Shown here: in pieces, positions 10,440 to 20,751 of the stretch
How the letters are laid out: each line of letters opens with the position of its first letter
How positions within the stretch are numbered: the stretch's first letter is position 1
Assembly (NCBI GenBank): GCA_017311185.1
Contig: JAESUZ010002594.1
Span: 1,302,001-1,366,000, forward strand
Source of the DNA: Proteles cristata cristata
Lineage: Eukaryota > Chordata > Mammalia > Carnivora > Hyaenidae
Length of the DNA stretch: 64,000 nucleotides
Direction: 5' to 3'
Notes under the pieces: generated by a model
Databases searched by the model: none
Told to the model about the DNA's origin: nothing
What the model saw: only the letters and a program-made list of their open reading frames with translations
Program-made: the position numbers and the translations under genes

Positions 10440-11739
10440 AATGCTAGAGCATTTTCAAGTAAATCCAACTTTGGGTCACCAGATTATCTTGGGGAATGTA
10501 ATTTTGTTTGATTAGCACCCTAAAACAACTTCAAATTTAGAGGGTAATGTGTAGAAAACTAAGAAGGTGCAGGGATTTTGTTCTAGTATACTAAAGAAAA
10601 TAACCCCAAAGTTAAAGTTTATTGCCTGATGGGACATTAACTGCTTTTGTACCTGAGCATCCTTCTTCGGCAGTTCTTTCCCTGATAATATAAATCTCAA
10701 TTTGTCATCTTCATGGAAACAGTTTTGTCATTCTGTTGATTTCTTCATTGTTGAGGTAAATAAAAGTTTGAAATGTGGGAAAAAAAAAGAGTATAGTATA
10801 AAGAAAACGTAAAGCTAAAAGGCAAAAGATTAGCCTCACCTTAGTGGAAGGGAACAGGGTGTTCCCGTAATTCTGGAAATTTCTATCAGTAGAGTGGAGA
10901 GGCTTCCAAAACTCAAGTTTATATATAGGGCCGAAGAACCAAACAAAACCAAAAACATGCTTTACCAGGCTGAGGAATAAGAGAGATGAGTAATTAAGAG
11001 AAGCAATAAGGATTAGAGCATTTTTTCTTTACAGACAGGGGAAGGCAACATGAAATAGTAAGTATGCCCAGTTTGAGGCCCCAAAAGACTGCAAGAATAA
11101 GCCTATTAGGATACATCTTAGTTCCTGCACGGAGACCTGGCTTGTTCTATTTTAAAAGAAATGATGTAAATGAATTCTCTGAAACAAAGGCACATTTTGA
11201 AGAGGAAATGTGCTCACAGTTTGGGGAAGTTTCAAAGGAATTAATACATGCCTACAAAAAAATATTGGCACAGTCACGACGTCAACATTGCTATTCATTT
11301 CAGGGTCAGGGCTGTGGCCAAAATAGTTACCCTAACAACAAGAACCATTCTTGTGTACACAAAGCCAGAGGTTACTCTGACTCTGAACAATACTAGGGAT
11401 CAGAAGTCCTGAGTGAATTCAAATTCCCTGAGGACAGGAACTTCCAAATATCCTGGAGACATGCTGACTCCTTGCCTCTAAACTGCAGACCTCCTTGCCT
11501 ACTGCTGAGATCAGTGAGCAGTCTACAGGAGTCTGGAAGGTGGTCTACCTGTTAATCTTGTGTAATACAGATGCCTACATCATGAGCATGTCACACACTG
11601 TTCTGTCATCCTCTTAGTCATCAAGCACTATAGACCTGCCTCCACAGTGTCTCTCCATGTCATCCTTTCCATTTCCACCACCATCACCAAAGCACAGTCC
11701 ACTTATAATTCTTTCCTATCATACTGTAGTACTTCCTGA
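10440..11739. other. Intergenic, mostly unassigned
   Basis: No SINE. A 110-codon + frame at 11064-11396 has no recognisable family and no splice or promoter support, so I do not call it a gene. Confidence 0.45.
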
Positions 11740-11960
11740 TTTATTTGCTTCCAATCCTTTCTCCCTCAATCCATTCTAAAACTCACAATTAGAATATTAA
11801 ACCTGAATTATAGCATTGATCATGGTACCCTAGTGAGCACTGGATCCCAACTGCCTAGAAGAAATATGTTCAAAGCTCTTCAGCCAACTTTCAAAGCCCT
11901 CAATAATATCACCCATCCCACTTTTCTAGCCTTTATAGACCCCATATTAGTAAACATTCA
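11740..11960 (+). mobile_element. L2-like LINE relic
   Basis: Resembles the L2 3' region (gttcaaagctcttcagcc, caaagccctcaataatatc, cttttctagccttta). Divergent. Confidence 0.5.
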
Positions 11961-12151
11961 GATTCATCCATTCAACAATGGAGTGTCTAGGCATGGCTAA
12001 GGTTACAAAGGGAAACGCAGTGTCTGCATCAAGTGGAAAGCCAGTGAAGAGATGAATGAAACTGAACAGTGGCCAGGGTGAAGAAGGAAAACCAAGAGAG
12101 TGCATGCCCTAAGAGACACATCGTTTCAAGAATGGAATGATCAACCTCGTC
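11961..12151 (+). repeat. Ancient interspersed repeat, family not assigned (left part)
   Basis: Motifs of a common ancient mammalian repeat (gaatgatcaacctcgtcaaata). It continues after the SINE at 12169. Confidence 0.4.
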
Positions 12152-12168
12152 AAATACTGTGCAAAAGT

Positions 12169-12394
12169 GTGGGGCGCCTGGGTGGCTTGGTCAGTTAAGC
12201 GTCCGACTTTCGCTTAGGTCATGATCTCGCGGTTCATGGGTTCGAGCCCCGTGTTGGGCTCTGTGCTGACTGCCAGCTCAGAGCCTGGAGCCTGTTTCAG
12301 TCTGTGACTCCCTCTCTCTCTGACCCTCCCCTGCTCATGCTGTCTCTCCCTCTCTCCTAGAAATAAATAAAAAACATTTAAAATTTTTAAAAAA
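12169..12394 (+). mobile_element. SINEC_Fc, young subfamily, 17-bp perfect target duplication
   Basis: AAATACTGTGCAAAAGT at 12152-12168 and 12395-12411. Confidence 0.95.
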
Positions 12395-12411
12395 AAATAC
12401 TGTGCAAAAGT

Positions 12412-13060
12412 CAAGTAAAATGAGGACTACAAATTGACCTCTAGAATTTGACCATGGGGAGGTCACTCAAGACGAGAATGGTTCCAGTGGAATGGTGAAA
12501 ATGAAGGCTGGTTTGTGATGGGCTCAACAGAATAAGTTGGTAGGGAGGTTGAAGATGCCTGCTATAAAGGAGAGCATCAAAGAATTGAGTTTCTAGGGAA
12601 GGCTTTTTGAAGATCTGAGAGAGCACATCAGGTTGGTACGTTAGTAGGAATGAATGGTTCGACAGAGAGAAACTGATGCAAGAATATCAAGGGATAGACA
12701 GCAAGTACTTGAGGCAAAGTGGGATCCAACGCGTAAGTGAAGAGGCTGATCTGAGAGAGCAGGGAAGGTTCATTCATTTTAACCACAGGAAAAGCAGACA
12801 GAATGGGGCTAGGAGTAAATTAGTAAATTCGGTGGGGAGAAATGGAAGTTTTTCTCTTCTAACTGCTTCCATGTTTTCAATGCACAAGTGAAACGGCTGA
12901 GAATGAGGAAGGGAGGAGGGAACACTGGAAGTTTAAGGACAGACAGACGAGGTGTGCGGTAGTGGACCTGGACCACAGAAGAGTGAATGGACTGAGGAAA
13001 TGTGACAGGAAGGCTGAGCACTGGAGCTGCCTGGCTACCAATGTAAAGCGAAACCTGCAA
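12412..13060 (+). repeat. Ancient interspersed repeat, family not assigned (right part)
   Basis: Purine-rich, with ctctagaatttgaccatgggg and gagaatggttccagtgga. The same order is seen in old LINE-like repeats of other mammals. Degraded, with no usable frame. Confidence 0.4.
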
Positions 13061-13432
13061 TGCATTTCCTTTTTCAACCTCTGAAGAATAAAAAAATTTG
13101 CACTTACTGTTTCCTCAATCTCTCTCCTCTTGACGATCTGGTAAAATTGCATTCTAGAAAGCCCACAAGAAAAGCTACTTCTTCCAAAAGGTCATCTAGC
13201 TCTCCTAGCCCCCAGTGATTTTTCCAGCCTCTTGACTCCAAAAGGAAGTTGCCTCTTACAGAGCATATATTCCATTCGGCATGATACTTACTGCTGTACA
13301 AGATCATTAGTTTTTTAGACAAATCACTTCTTATTCATTACCACCACAGGTTGTTTCTCTCCATCCTCTCTGCCACACATTGTAAAATCTCCATGGTTTT
13401 AGGGCTTGCCCAGATACTTAAGTGGTAGGGCT

Positions 13433-13615
13433 GGTTATTTTTGAGAGAGCGAGCAAGCATGAGTGGGGGAGGGGCAGAGAAAGAGGGTGACAGAGGATCT
13501 GAAACGGGCTCTGTGCTGACAGCGGCCAGGCGATGCGGGCTCGAACTCACGAATTGTGAGATCACCACGAGAGCAGAAATCCGCGGCTCAACCCGCTGAG
13601 CCTCCCAGGAGCCCC
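13433..13615 (-). mobile_element. SINEC_Fc-type SINE upstream of the MCL1 promoter
   Basis: Inverted diverged copy (ttttgagagagcgagc ... ctgagcctcccaggagcccc), about 230 bp before the bZIP palindrome and 550 bp before the MCL1 ATG. Confidence 0.85.
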
Positions 13616-13839
13616 AAGAACCCGTATTATCTAGGCTGTCGTTCCCCAGCCATGGCAGAACTTCTTCATCCCCTTTCCTCTCTGAGTCACTCAATGGGTA
13701 AGACTTTGGTACCGGGAAGAAAAAAAAAAAAACCTCCGGGCTCGCCGACCAGGAGCCTGGGACGCAGCCAGGCGGCCATGAGCTGACCCACGTCCGCACA
13801 GCTGCAGGGCTCGAGCCCACCAGCCCCAGCGCCCGGGTC

Positions 13840-14168
13840 GCCGTTACGTAACCGACCGCGCGCCCCCGAGCCCCGGAAGACCCCGCCCAGCCCCTAAGCC
13901 CCGCCCCTACCCCTACCGGCCGCCAGTGCGGTGCTCAGCTCTCCGGAAGCTTCCTCCCCTTTCCCCTTTTATGGGAGTACCTCCCCCCTTTTTTAAAAAA
14001 AAAGATTTGCTGACGCCACAGCGCAGGACTGGCCCTGAAACCTTGATATAGGAGAGGCTCTCTCACTCCTTACTTCCGCTTCCTTCAACGGAGGAGCCAG
14101 GGCCTCCCCCATTTTTCTCACCCAGGAGGCGGCGGCGGCGGCGGCGGCAGCAGCAGCAGCAGCTCACG
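13840..14168 (+). promoter_or_regulatory. MCL1: MCL1 proximal promoter and 5' UTR
   Basis: Elements in order: a perfect TTACGTAA bZIP/CRE-like palindrome at 13844-13851, an ETS core CCGGAAG at 13943-13949, a CArG box (CC-TTTTAT-GG) at 13965-13974, a TATA-like gatatagg near 14045-14052, a second ETS-like acttccgcttcc at 14072-14083, and a GGC/AGC repeat just before the ATG. The ETS-CArG pair matches the serum-response unit described for human MCL1 (SRF/Elk-1). The start of transcription is inferred at about 14075 from TATA spacing. Confidence 0.8.
14128..14163 (+). repeat. (GGC)7(AGC)5 trinucleotide run in the MCL1 5' UTR
   Basis: Twelve uninterrupted triplets, seven GGC followed by five AGC, ending five bases before the MCL1 start codon. 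From memory the human 5' UTR has a shorter GGC run here. Confidence 0.9.
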
Positions 14169-14856
14169 ATGTTTGGCCTCAAGAGAAACGCCGTAATTGG
14201 ACTCAACCTCTACTGTGGGGGGGCCGGGTTGGGGGCCGGGAGCGGCGGCGCCTCCTCTTCGGGAGGGCGGCTTTTGGCCGTGGGGAAGGAGGCCACGGGC
14301 CGGCGGGAGGGCGGGGGAGGGGAAGCCGGTGCGGTGATTGGCGGAAGCGTCGGCGCGAGCCCCCCGGCCACTCTCGCGCCCGAAGCCCGGAGGGTCGCGC
14401 GGCCCTCGCCCATTGGCGCCGAGGGCCCCGACGTCACGGAGACCCCCCCGAAGCTGCTGCTCTTCGCGGCCACCCGCTGTGCGCCGCCGCCCGAAGAGAT
14501 GGACGGCCCCGCGGCCGACGCCATCATGTCGCCCGAAGAAGAGCTGGACGGGTACGAGCCGGAGCCCCTGGGGAAGCGGCCGGCCGTCCTGCCTTTGCTG
14601 GAGCTGGTCGGGGAGGCCAGCGGTGGCCCTGGCACGGACGGCTCACTGCCCTCGACGCCACCCCCGGCAGAGGAGGAGGACGACGAGTTGTTCCGGCAGT
14701 CGCTGGAGATCATCTCTCGATACCTTCGCGAGCAGGCGACCGGCGCCAAGGACGCGAAGCCACTGGGCGGGTCCGGGACGGCCAGCCGAAAGGCGTTAGA
14801 GACCCTCCGGCGGGTCGGCGACGGCGTGCAGCGCAACCACGAGACGGCTTTCCAAG
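14169..14856 (+). CDS. MCL1: MCL1 coding exon 1
   Basis: 688 nt from the ATG to a gtaagg donor, ending after one base of Gly230. It encodes the disordered regulatory half and the BH3 helix and is very GC-rich. Large antisense frames across it are by-products of this composition. Confidence 0.97.
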
Positions 14857-16060
14857 GTAAGGGGGTCGTGGAGGCTGCGCCGCCCTGGGTCACCTGTCCC
14901 TGGACACACACACATACACACACCCCGAGTGGGGGTGGAAACCGAAAACAAGTCCGTGTTGAAACGCCTCGCAATCGATTTCCGAAACCAGAATATTCTG
15001 GCCGTGAGTCAGTATTTCCGCCCATGTGAATTCTGGGCTCACGGCAGCCCTGCTCAAAGCCCGGAAAGGGTGGGATGCCCATTTTCGGCTGGGGTCGGCC
15101 CGAGTTCTCTAGACCCCCAGAGGGCGACTTCCCCCGCCGTGGGTGGGCGGGCGACTTGCGCGCCGCTGTAGACAAAGGAGGCCGTGAGCACCTGCGTGCT
15201 TGTCTTCCTCCAGGCATGCTTCGGAAACTGGACATCAAAAACGAAGACGATGTTAAATCTTTGTCCCGAGTGATGGCCCACGTTTTCAGTGACGGAGTAA
15301 CAAACTGGGGCAGGATTGTGACTCTTATTTCTTTTGGTGCCTTTGTGGCCAAACACTTGAAGAGTATAAACCAAGAAAGCTGCATCGAACCATTAGCGGA
15401 AAGCATCACAGATGTTCTCGTGAGGACAAAACGAGAGTGGCTGGTCAAACAAAGAGGCTGGGTAAGTTCGCTTGGAGGGCGAAGGGACCCCCTCCGGAGC
15501 GGACCCGGAAGGGGGGGCCGGCGGAGAAGGGCCGGGGTTGCGGGCGCTGACTTACAGACCCGTTTGCCCAGTACTGATTTAAGCGGAGGGTCACAGCGAT
15601 AGTGTGGCATGGCTGTCTCGAATTCGTGCATCAAAAATCCCGGTCCTCTGTGACCTGTTTTACTCGCTGTTGAAACTATTGCTTTTGGTATCCTAATTCT
15701 GCCGGGTGCGCTTCCGTGGACTCAAATTATGAAAAAGAAAGAATCACTTGGGGGGTGACCGTAAACAACGTTTCTGAGTGCTCCCGCCCTTAATTGGTCT
15801 TTTGTAGTCTGGTGTAAATAATATCTGGTTCGTTATGGGGGGGGGGGAGCTTAGATATTTTAATTCCTCTTTCTTTATGAATCGTGTTCTGAAGCCATTG
15901 GAAACCCATACTTGAAAATATATTTTCCTTTTTTGTTTTCTAGGATGGGTTTGTGGAGTTCTTCCATGTAGAGGACCTAGAAGGTGGCATCAGAAATGTG
16001 CTGCTGGCTTTTGCAGGTGTTGCTGGAGTAGGAGCTGGTTTGGCATATCTAATAAGATAG
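14169..16060 (+). CDS. MCL1: MCL1, induced myeloid leukemia cell differentiation protein (anti-apoptotic BCL2 family), complete, 3 coding exons
   Basis: Join of 14169-14856, 15214-15461 and 15944-16060 gives 1053 nt, 350 aa plus TAG, the same length as human MCL1. All junctions are GT-AG. Seen in the frame: N-terminal glycine-rich and PEST-like region (1-170), BH3 at about 209-223 (ALETLRRVGDGVQRN), BH1 at 252-272 with the NWGR core at 260-263, BH2 at 304-319 (WLVKQRGWDGFVEFF) and a C-terminal hydrophobic anchor at 328-348. Caspase-type sites fall at D127 (EELD|G) and D157, phosphodegron positions at S64, S159 and T163, and lysines at 5, 40, 136, 194 and 197, the same numbers as in human. Family knowledge: it binds BAK, BIM and NOXA in its BH3 groove and blocks outer-membrane permeabilisation. 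Skipping exon 2 (248 nt, not a multiple of three) would give the known BH3-only short form. The start has A at -3. No defect was seen. Confidence 0.98.
15214..15461 (+). CDS. MCL1: MCL1 coding exon 2
   Basis: 248 nt following a pyrimidine-rich ctccag acceptor and ending at W312 before gtaagt. It carries BH1 and the first part of BH2. It is the exon skipped in the pro-apoptotic short isoform known in other mammals. Confidence 0.97.
15944..16060 (+). CDS. MCL1: MCL1 coding exon 3
   Basis: 117 nt starting with DGF after a ttttctag acceptor. It encodes the rest of BH2 and the membrane anchor, ending AYLIR and TAG at 16058-16060. Confidence 0.97.
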   Translation, partial: DGFVEFFHVEDLEGGIRNVLLAFAGVAGVGAGLAYLIR

Positions 16061-17454
16061 CCTTTTAAGTGCAATAATTGACTCTTAACCAACCCCAGGC
16101 AACCAAACTCACATAACAACTGCTGTGAATCAAATGTATTTATGAAGTTGGACTTCAGTCTGTCCAGGCTGTAACCTCCAAGAGTTCTGCTCTAGCAACT
16201 AGAAGAGCAAGTGGCAAGAGGATTATGGCTGACAGGAATAAATACATGGAGGAAGTAGACCTCCTTGAAGCGACACTGTCTAAAGCAAGGTTCAATTTTG
16301 GCAACAGGCAACCTGGGAGAAGATGGAGGAGGACTTTTAGATTTAGTGAAGGTGGCAAGGTGGAAGACACTTGATTTCCTTTTCTAGAACAGGAGAGTGG
16401 CCAGTAGCCAGGCTAGTCATAGAGACCATTAAATATGCCCACCGAAATAATTAACTTCTTACAGTGTTAAAAGAGAAGCACTAACAATGGCAATGATCTG
16501 TAGAAAATGGATTTGAGCTACAGGTAATAAATAGATCTATGACTAGAAGCCTCAGTACTGTACAACAGAGTGTGAAGGGAAGCTTTTTCTTTGCAATTAG
16601 CTCTTCCCAGGTGTACTTCTTTAAAGTCCAAGTGCTCAGGACTTTTTATACCTGTTCTACTTTGGCTTGGTTTGAGTGGTTTATTAGCCTAGTAATGGCC
16701 AAGAATACTTGACTTAAGGCTCAATGATAACAGTTGCAAATATGAAAATATCCTCAGTTTTTAAAACAACACCTTGTATTTGTCTGTAAAAATTGTATAT
16801 ATTTTTACAGAAAGTAAAACGTATTTTGAAATGTAAAGGGATGAAAAATCTCAAAATACATTACTTTTTTCATACCTGTTTCAGATTTTCAACTTCTGTA
16901 GTTAGGAGTCTATTTCTTATAGCTTTTCTACTCTAAATTTTGTCCTGGTCCCTCATAGATTGTATACAGAACCGGTTGGTGTAAGTGTGTGCAACTTGGT
17001 TGTAGTGGAGCAATTCTGATTCCTAACTATGCAGACTTTAATTTTCCTGTCTGATCTGGTAAGTATTCCTTAGATTTTTTTTTTTTTTTTAACTGCGACT
17101 GAGACATTGAATGGAAGTTCATCCTTTCACTTCTATGTGGGGTTTCAATAATTGAGTCAAGGTGGAGTTGTAAGTTTGGTGGGCGGGGCGGGCTGATGAC
17201 CTAGAACCATTAATGGGTTCTGATTGGGCAGCTACTCATTTGAGTTCCTTCCATTTGGCCTAATTGGGGACATTTAAATGGAGTTTATGAGCTCATCTTC
17301 AAAGCTTTTGCTGAAAGATTTTCAGCTGTTCCAAATGGGACTTGCTAATAGTATGTGTATGAAAAGATCCCATCAGGTGTGTGAGAGACATTTGATCCCT
17401 TGTTTGCTTAATTGTAAAGTGATGGCTTGGAAAAGCAGGCTTATAGTCTAACCA

Positions 17455-17462
17455 TGGTGCTA
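17455..17462 (+). promoter_or_regulatory. miR-29 seed match in the MCL1 3' UTR
   Basis: TGGTGCTA is an 8-mer match (positions 2-8 plus A) to the miR-29 family. Human MCL1 is a published miR-29b target. Conservation here is inferred from the sequence only. Confidence 0.7.
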
Positions 17463-18875
17463 TTATTAGGCTTGCTTGTTAAACACAGGTCTAAGCCTAT
17501 CAATAAAACAAATACTTAAGTTTCGTTTCTATCAGTGATTCCCAAACTTTGTTCAAATTTTTGCATTGGCATCTCTGGATTTCAGGCTTGATGTTTTATC
17601 AGACTTTTTATTTTCTAGACTTCTTGAAGTATTTGCTGCTTGTTCTCTTTCTACAAATAGTTACGTCAATTCCTACATCCTTACCATGCCATCCCTGACC
17701 TCTCACTAGCCCTTTTAGTTTTTGGCACTAAGAACCCTAAGTAACCCCCCCCCCACCCCCCCAAGAGACCACAGACTTTCATCCTTAATGAATTTTGTCC
17801 CTGGGAGATGGTAGGTAGTACAGTGGGCACCATGACCATAACAGACCGATGGTGGGAGGAATCCCTTTTCCTTTGGTACCTTTTCAGTTACTCCTTTATC
17901 CTGTCTTTGTGGGGGGTTGGGGGGGGAGTTTTTAAAGTCCCTTTAGGGATTTTCAGAGAAGGGGACAGCAGATGATGTGACTTTCTCTGGGTTCCTTTGT
18001 GTTTGAAAATGCTCATTTAAAATCCTAGAAAGGGATGGGTTCTGTTAGGCCTCCGAGTTCTATAAAAACTGGCCAACTGAAGAAGACTTCTGCAGTAGAC
18101 CTAGGGGCATTTGAAAGCTTCGTCCTCGGAATGTAACCTTTGGTCTCTGGACTCCAGATGAAAATAGGCATGAATAAAATGACTAAGAATGTAATAAGTA
18201 GGGAAGGATTGCCCTGCCTCCCCATCTTTGAGCCATACGGTCATCTAGCTAGAGCTATTTTTACCTGTGTATTTATCATCCTTGATCACGAACCACTTAT
18301 TTATGTCCTGTCTATCTCTAAGGACCTAAAAGCACTTTACGTAGTTTTTAATTGATCTGAAGATTAGGTAAAGGTGACTAAAAGGCCTGTCTCCCCATCT
18401 CCACTTGTGGAAATAAGCGCGTAGGTGGAAATCGGTGGAGTTTAGGGAACCCACTTCCCGATTTTCTGGGTGTGACTGCTGAAATGTAGAGGAGGGTCTT
18501 CATGAAACTTCGGGTCAGGGGCACTGAGGGCTCAGCCCAGGTGCTCTGGGGAAGGTTGGGCGGTTTTCTAGGGAGAGGAGGCACGTGTTCTAAGTGCTGA
18601 CGAGCCGCAGAGTTCAGGCAAGTCCTCTGGAATGGCAAGGGAGGGGGCATGTGGGGCGCTGGCTCTCAGCAGCTTGTCTTCTGCTTCTCTCAGGGAAAAA
18701 CATGCAGTCCGCTAGTGCCCATGTTCCACTCTTTGGGGGTGAACATCTTGGTTCTGGTTAAACAGCTCGTGCTGCGGACAGCTGTGCCAGGACTGGTCCG
18801 GACCAACTACAGATTAATGTGGGCTGTAAAATGTAGTGTGTTTCCCTAACTTCCTGTTTTTCCTGAGAAGAAAAT

Positions 18876-18881
18876 AATAAA
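18876..18881 (+). terminator. MCL1: MCL1 polyadenylation signal AATAAA
   Basis: Canonical hexamer followed by a T/TG-rich stretch (cttttattcaaatgcaaggtg...). Confidence 0.85.
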
Positions 18882-18898
18882 TCTTTTATTCAAATGCA

Positions 18899-20340
18899 AG
18901 GTGTGGTACGGGTGTTTTCTAATCGATGACTGTCTTCCTTCCCCCCACTTAGGCAGGCCTTTTTAGGGAAGTCAGCTGAGCAGATAAGCATAGGTGAGTT
19001 AACCAGCCGAAGCCCCATAAAGCTGATTTGCTTTAGAGCAAAGGCTAGTTCCTTCAGAATAACCGTTTTCATTGAAATTAGAGGCTTTGGGTTTTAAAAT
19101 GCATTACTGCTCTACTTTGGAGGAATTCCTGAACATTTTAATATGAGAATCAAAATCCTTGTCCTGGTTTTTCTTTTAGCCCACCATGTGCTGGTGTGAT
19201 TTTGAGGTAAGCTGGTTCATTACTGCATTTACGGTATCTCCGCATCTCAGCCTTTTCAGAGGAAGGAGCTAGAAGAATTCACATCTACAGTTTAAGAGTT
19301 TTCATAAGATTCTTGTCATGTGCTAATGTTTCAGTACTTTGCCCCTTTCCTCTCTCAAAACGGAAGTGGGGAATAAGCAGTTAAATTACAGAAACCCTAT
19401 CCTGCCTTTATCTTCAACTACCTTGAAAGGAAGGGAACTGAATCACCATGGAAATGTGCAAATAGGATGTTTGCATATTGGTTCTAAGCCCTGAGCACTA
19501 AATGTTAATTGTCCGAACGGGATTCTGTGCTTTTTATGCCTTTAAAAGTACATTTCTGCTTGGGAACGCGCCTCTTTCTGGAGCCTGACTACCAGCAGAC
19601 TGCAACTCTCTCTCCTTACAGAGAAAGCCGATACATGCCAGCGCGCCCGTGAGCAGAGAGCCAGAGGGAGGGGAGCCTAGGGCCCATGGATCCGCGTCTC
19701 GGCCCCCGCTGAGTTCTACACAGTGCTGTTGCTCCCCCTGATAGATTGTGATGTGAAGCCGTTCTCTGGCTTCACATCCTTAGCTCCTTAGTTGAACACC
19801 TTATTAAAAACTTGTTTCAAATGGTAACCAGGTAACACGAGTCGCTGAGGGAGTCAAAGTAATCAACACTTCCCTTCATTCGACACAACCAAGACTTGTC
19901 TTTCAGTTCCTGTTTTTGCAACTTTGGGGCTACCTCTTCATACAATTTCCTTTCAGAAGACTTTAAAGCAGTTGTGAACAGCTGGTGGATTTTATGAAAA
20001 TTAACTGATAAAATGTTGTGGAGCATGGCTCCAGCCAGATACCCAGAGCATGGGCTCTTTATTCCTGGAGTTCAAGGTGATCACTCTTCCATTATCCCTG
20101 GTTCTCTTTGGCCCCACTTGTTCAATGATTAGAGAACTTTGTCTTCTGAACCCTACCGCACCAATCAAAGGCTTCTCCTTGTCCAGATTTGAAAACTTAA
20201 CTGGACCTTCTTAGTTTCCGGGTTGTTACAGTGTTATCTTAGTTATGTGAAGCATGTGGAAAGAAGGGGTTGGGAATATATCTCCAGCAGATGAAACAGA
20301 CCTAAGAATTCAGTGTTTTTTGTTTTTTGGTTTTTTTAAG
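18899..20340. other. MCL1 downstream flank, single-copy
   Basis: No SINE, gene or RNA recognised in 1.4 kb. Confidence 0.5.
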
Positions 20341-20351
20341 GTTTTATTTTT

Positions 20352-20452
20352 GGGGCACCTACCTGGCTCAGTTGTTAGAGCATGCAACTGGTGATCTCAG
20401 GGTCATGAGCTCAAGCCCCATGTTGGGCGTGGAGCCTACTTAAAAGATTTTT
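20352..20452 (+). mobile_element. Short tRNA-derived SINE, + arm of an inverted pair
   Basis: Head ggggcacctacctggctcag through gggcgtggagcctacttaaa. The pair shares AGAATTCAGTGTT at 20305-20317 and 20754-20766. Confidence 0.85.
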
Positions 20453-20649
20453 TTCCTCTTTTTTTGTTCATTTATTTTTGAGAGAGAGTACAAATGGGGG
20501 AGGGACAGAAAGAGGGAGACACAGAATGAGGCAGGCTCCTGGCTCTGAGCTGTCAGAACATCCTGATGTGGGGCTTGATCCCATGAACTGTGAGATCATG
20601 ACCGGAGCTGAAGTCGGACGCTTAACTGACTGAGCCACTCAGGCACCCC
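20453..20649 (-). mobile_element. SINEC_Fc-type SINE nested between two inverted short SINEs
   Basis: 13-bp duplication TTAAAAGATTTTT at 20440-20452 and 20650-20662. Confidence 0.88.
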
Positions 20650-20751
20650 TTAAAAGATTTTTAAGTAATCTCAACACCCAACATGGGACTTGAACCTACT
20701 ACCCTGAGATCCAGAGTCACAGGCTCCACCAGCTGAGGTAGCCAGGTGCCC
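20650..20751 (-). mobile_element. Short tRNA-derived SINE, - arm of the inverted pair
   Basis: tttaagtaatctcaacaccc ... agccaggtgccct, complementary to the + arm. Confidence 0.85.

Larger units (their letters stand above)
16061..18898 (+). other. MCL1: MCL1 3' UTR with poly(A) signal
   Basis: About 2.84 kb with no SINE and no long frame, ending just after AATAAA at 18876-18881. The length agrees with the mammalian MCL1 message of about 4 kb. AU-rich patches occur throughout. A Pumilio-type TGTATATA lies at 16794-16801 and a miR-29 8-mer match at 17455-17462. The exact cleavage point (about 18898) is inferred from signal spacing. Confidence 0.85.

Noticed and set aside
14210..15634. 474-codon open frame antisense to MCL1
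   Set aside because: It crosses exon 1, intron 1 and exon 2 and mirrors the GC-rich coding bias of MCL1. It has no start context, domain or splice support.
15837..15848. G-run in MCL1 intron 2 as a G-quadruplex control site
   Set aside because: A single homopolymer run without the spaced G tracts needed for a convincing call.
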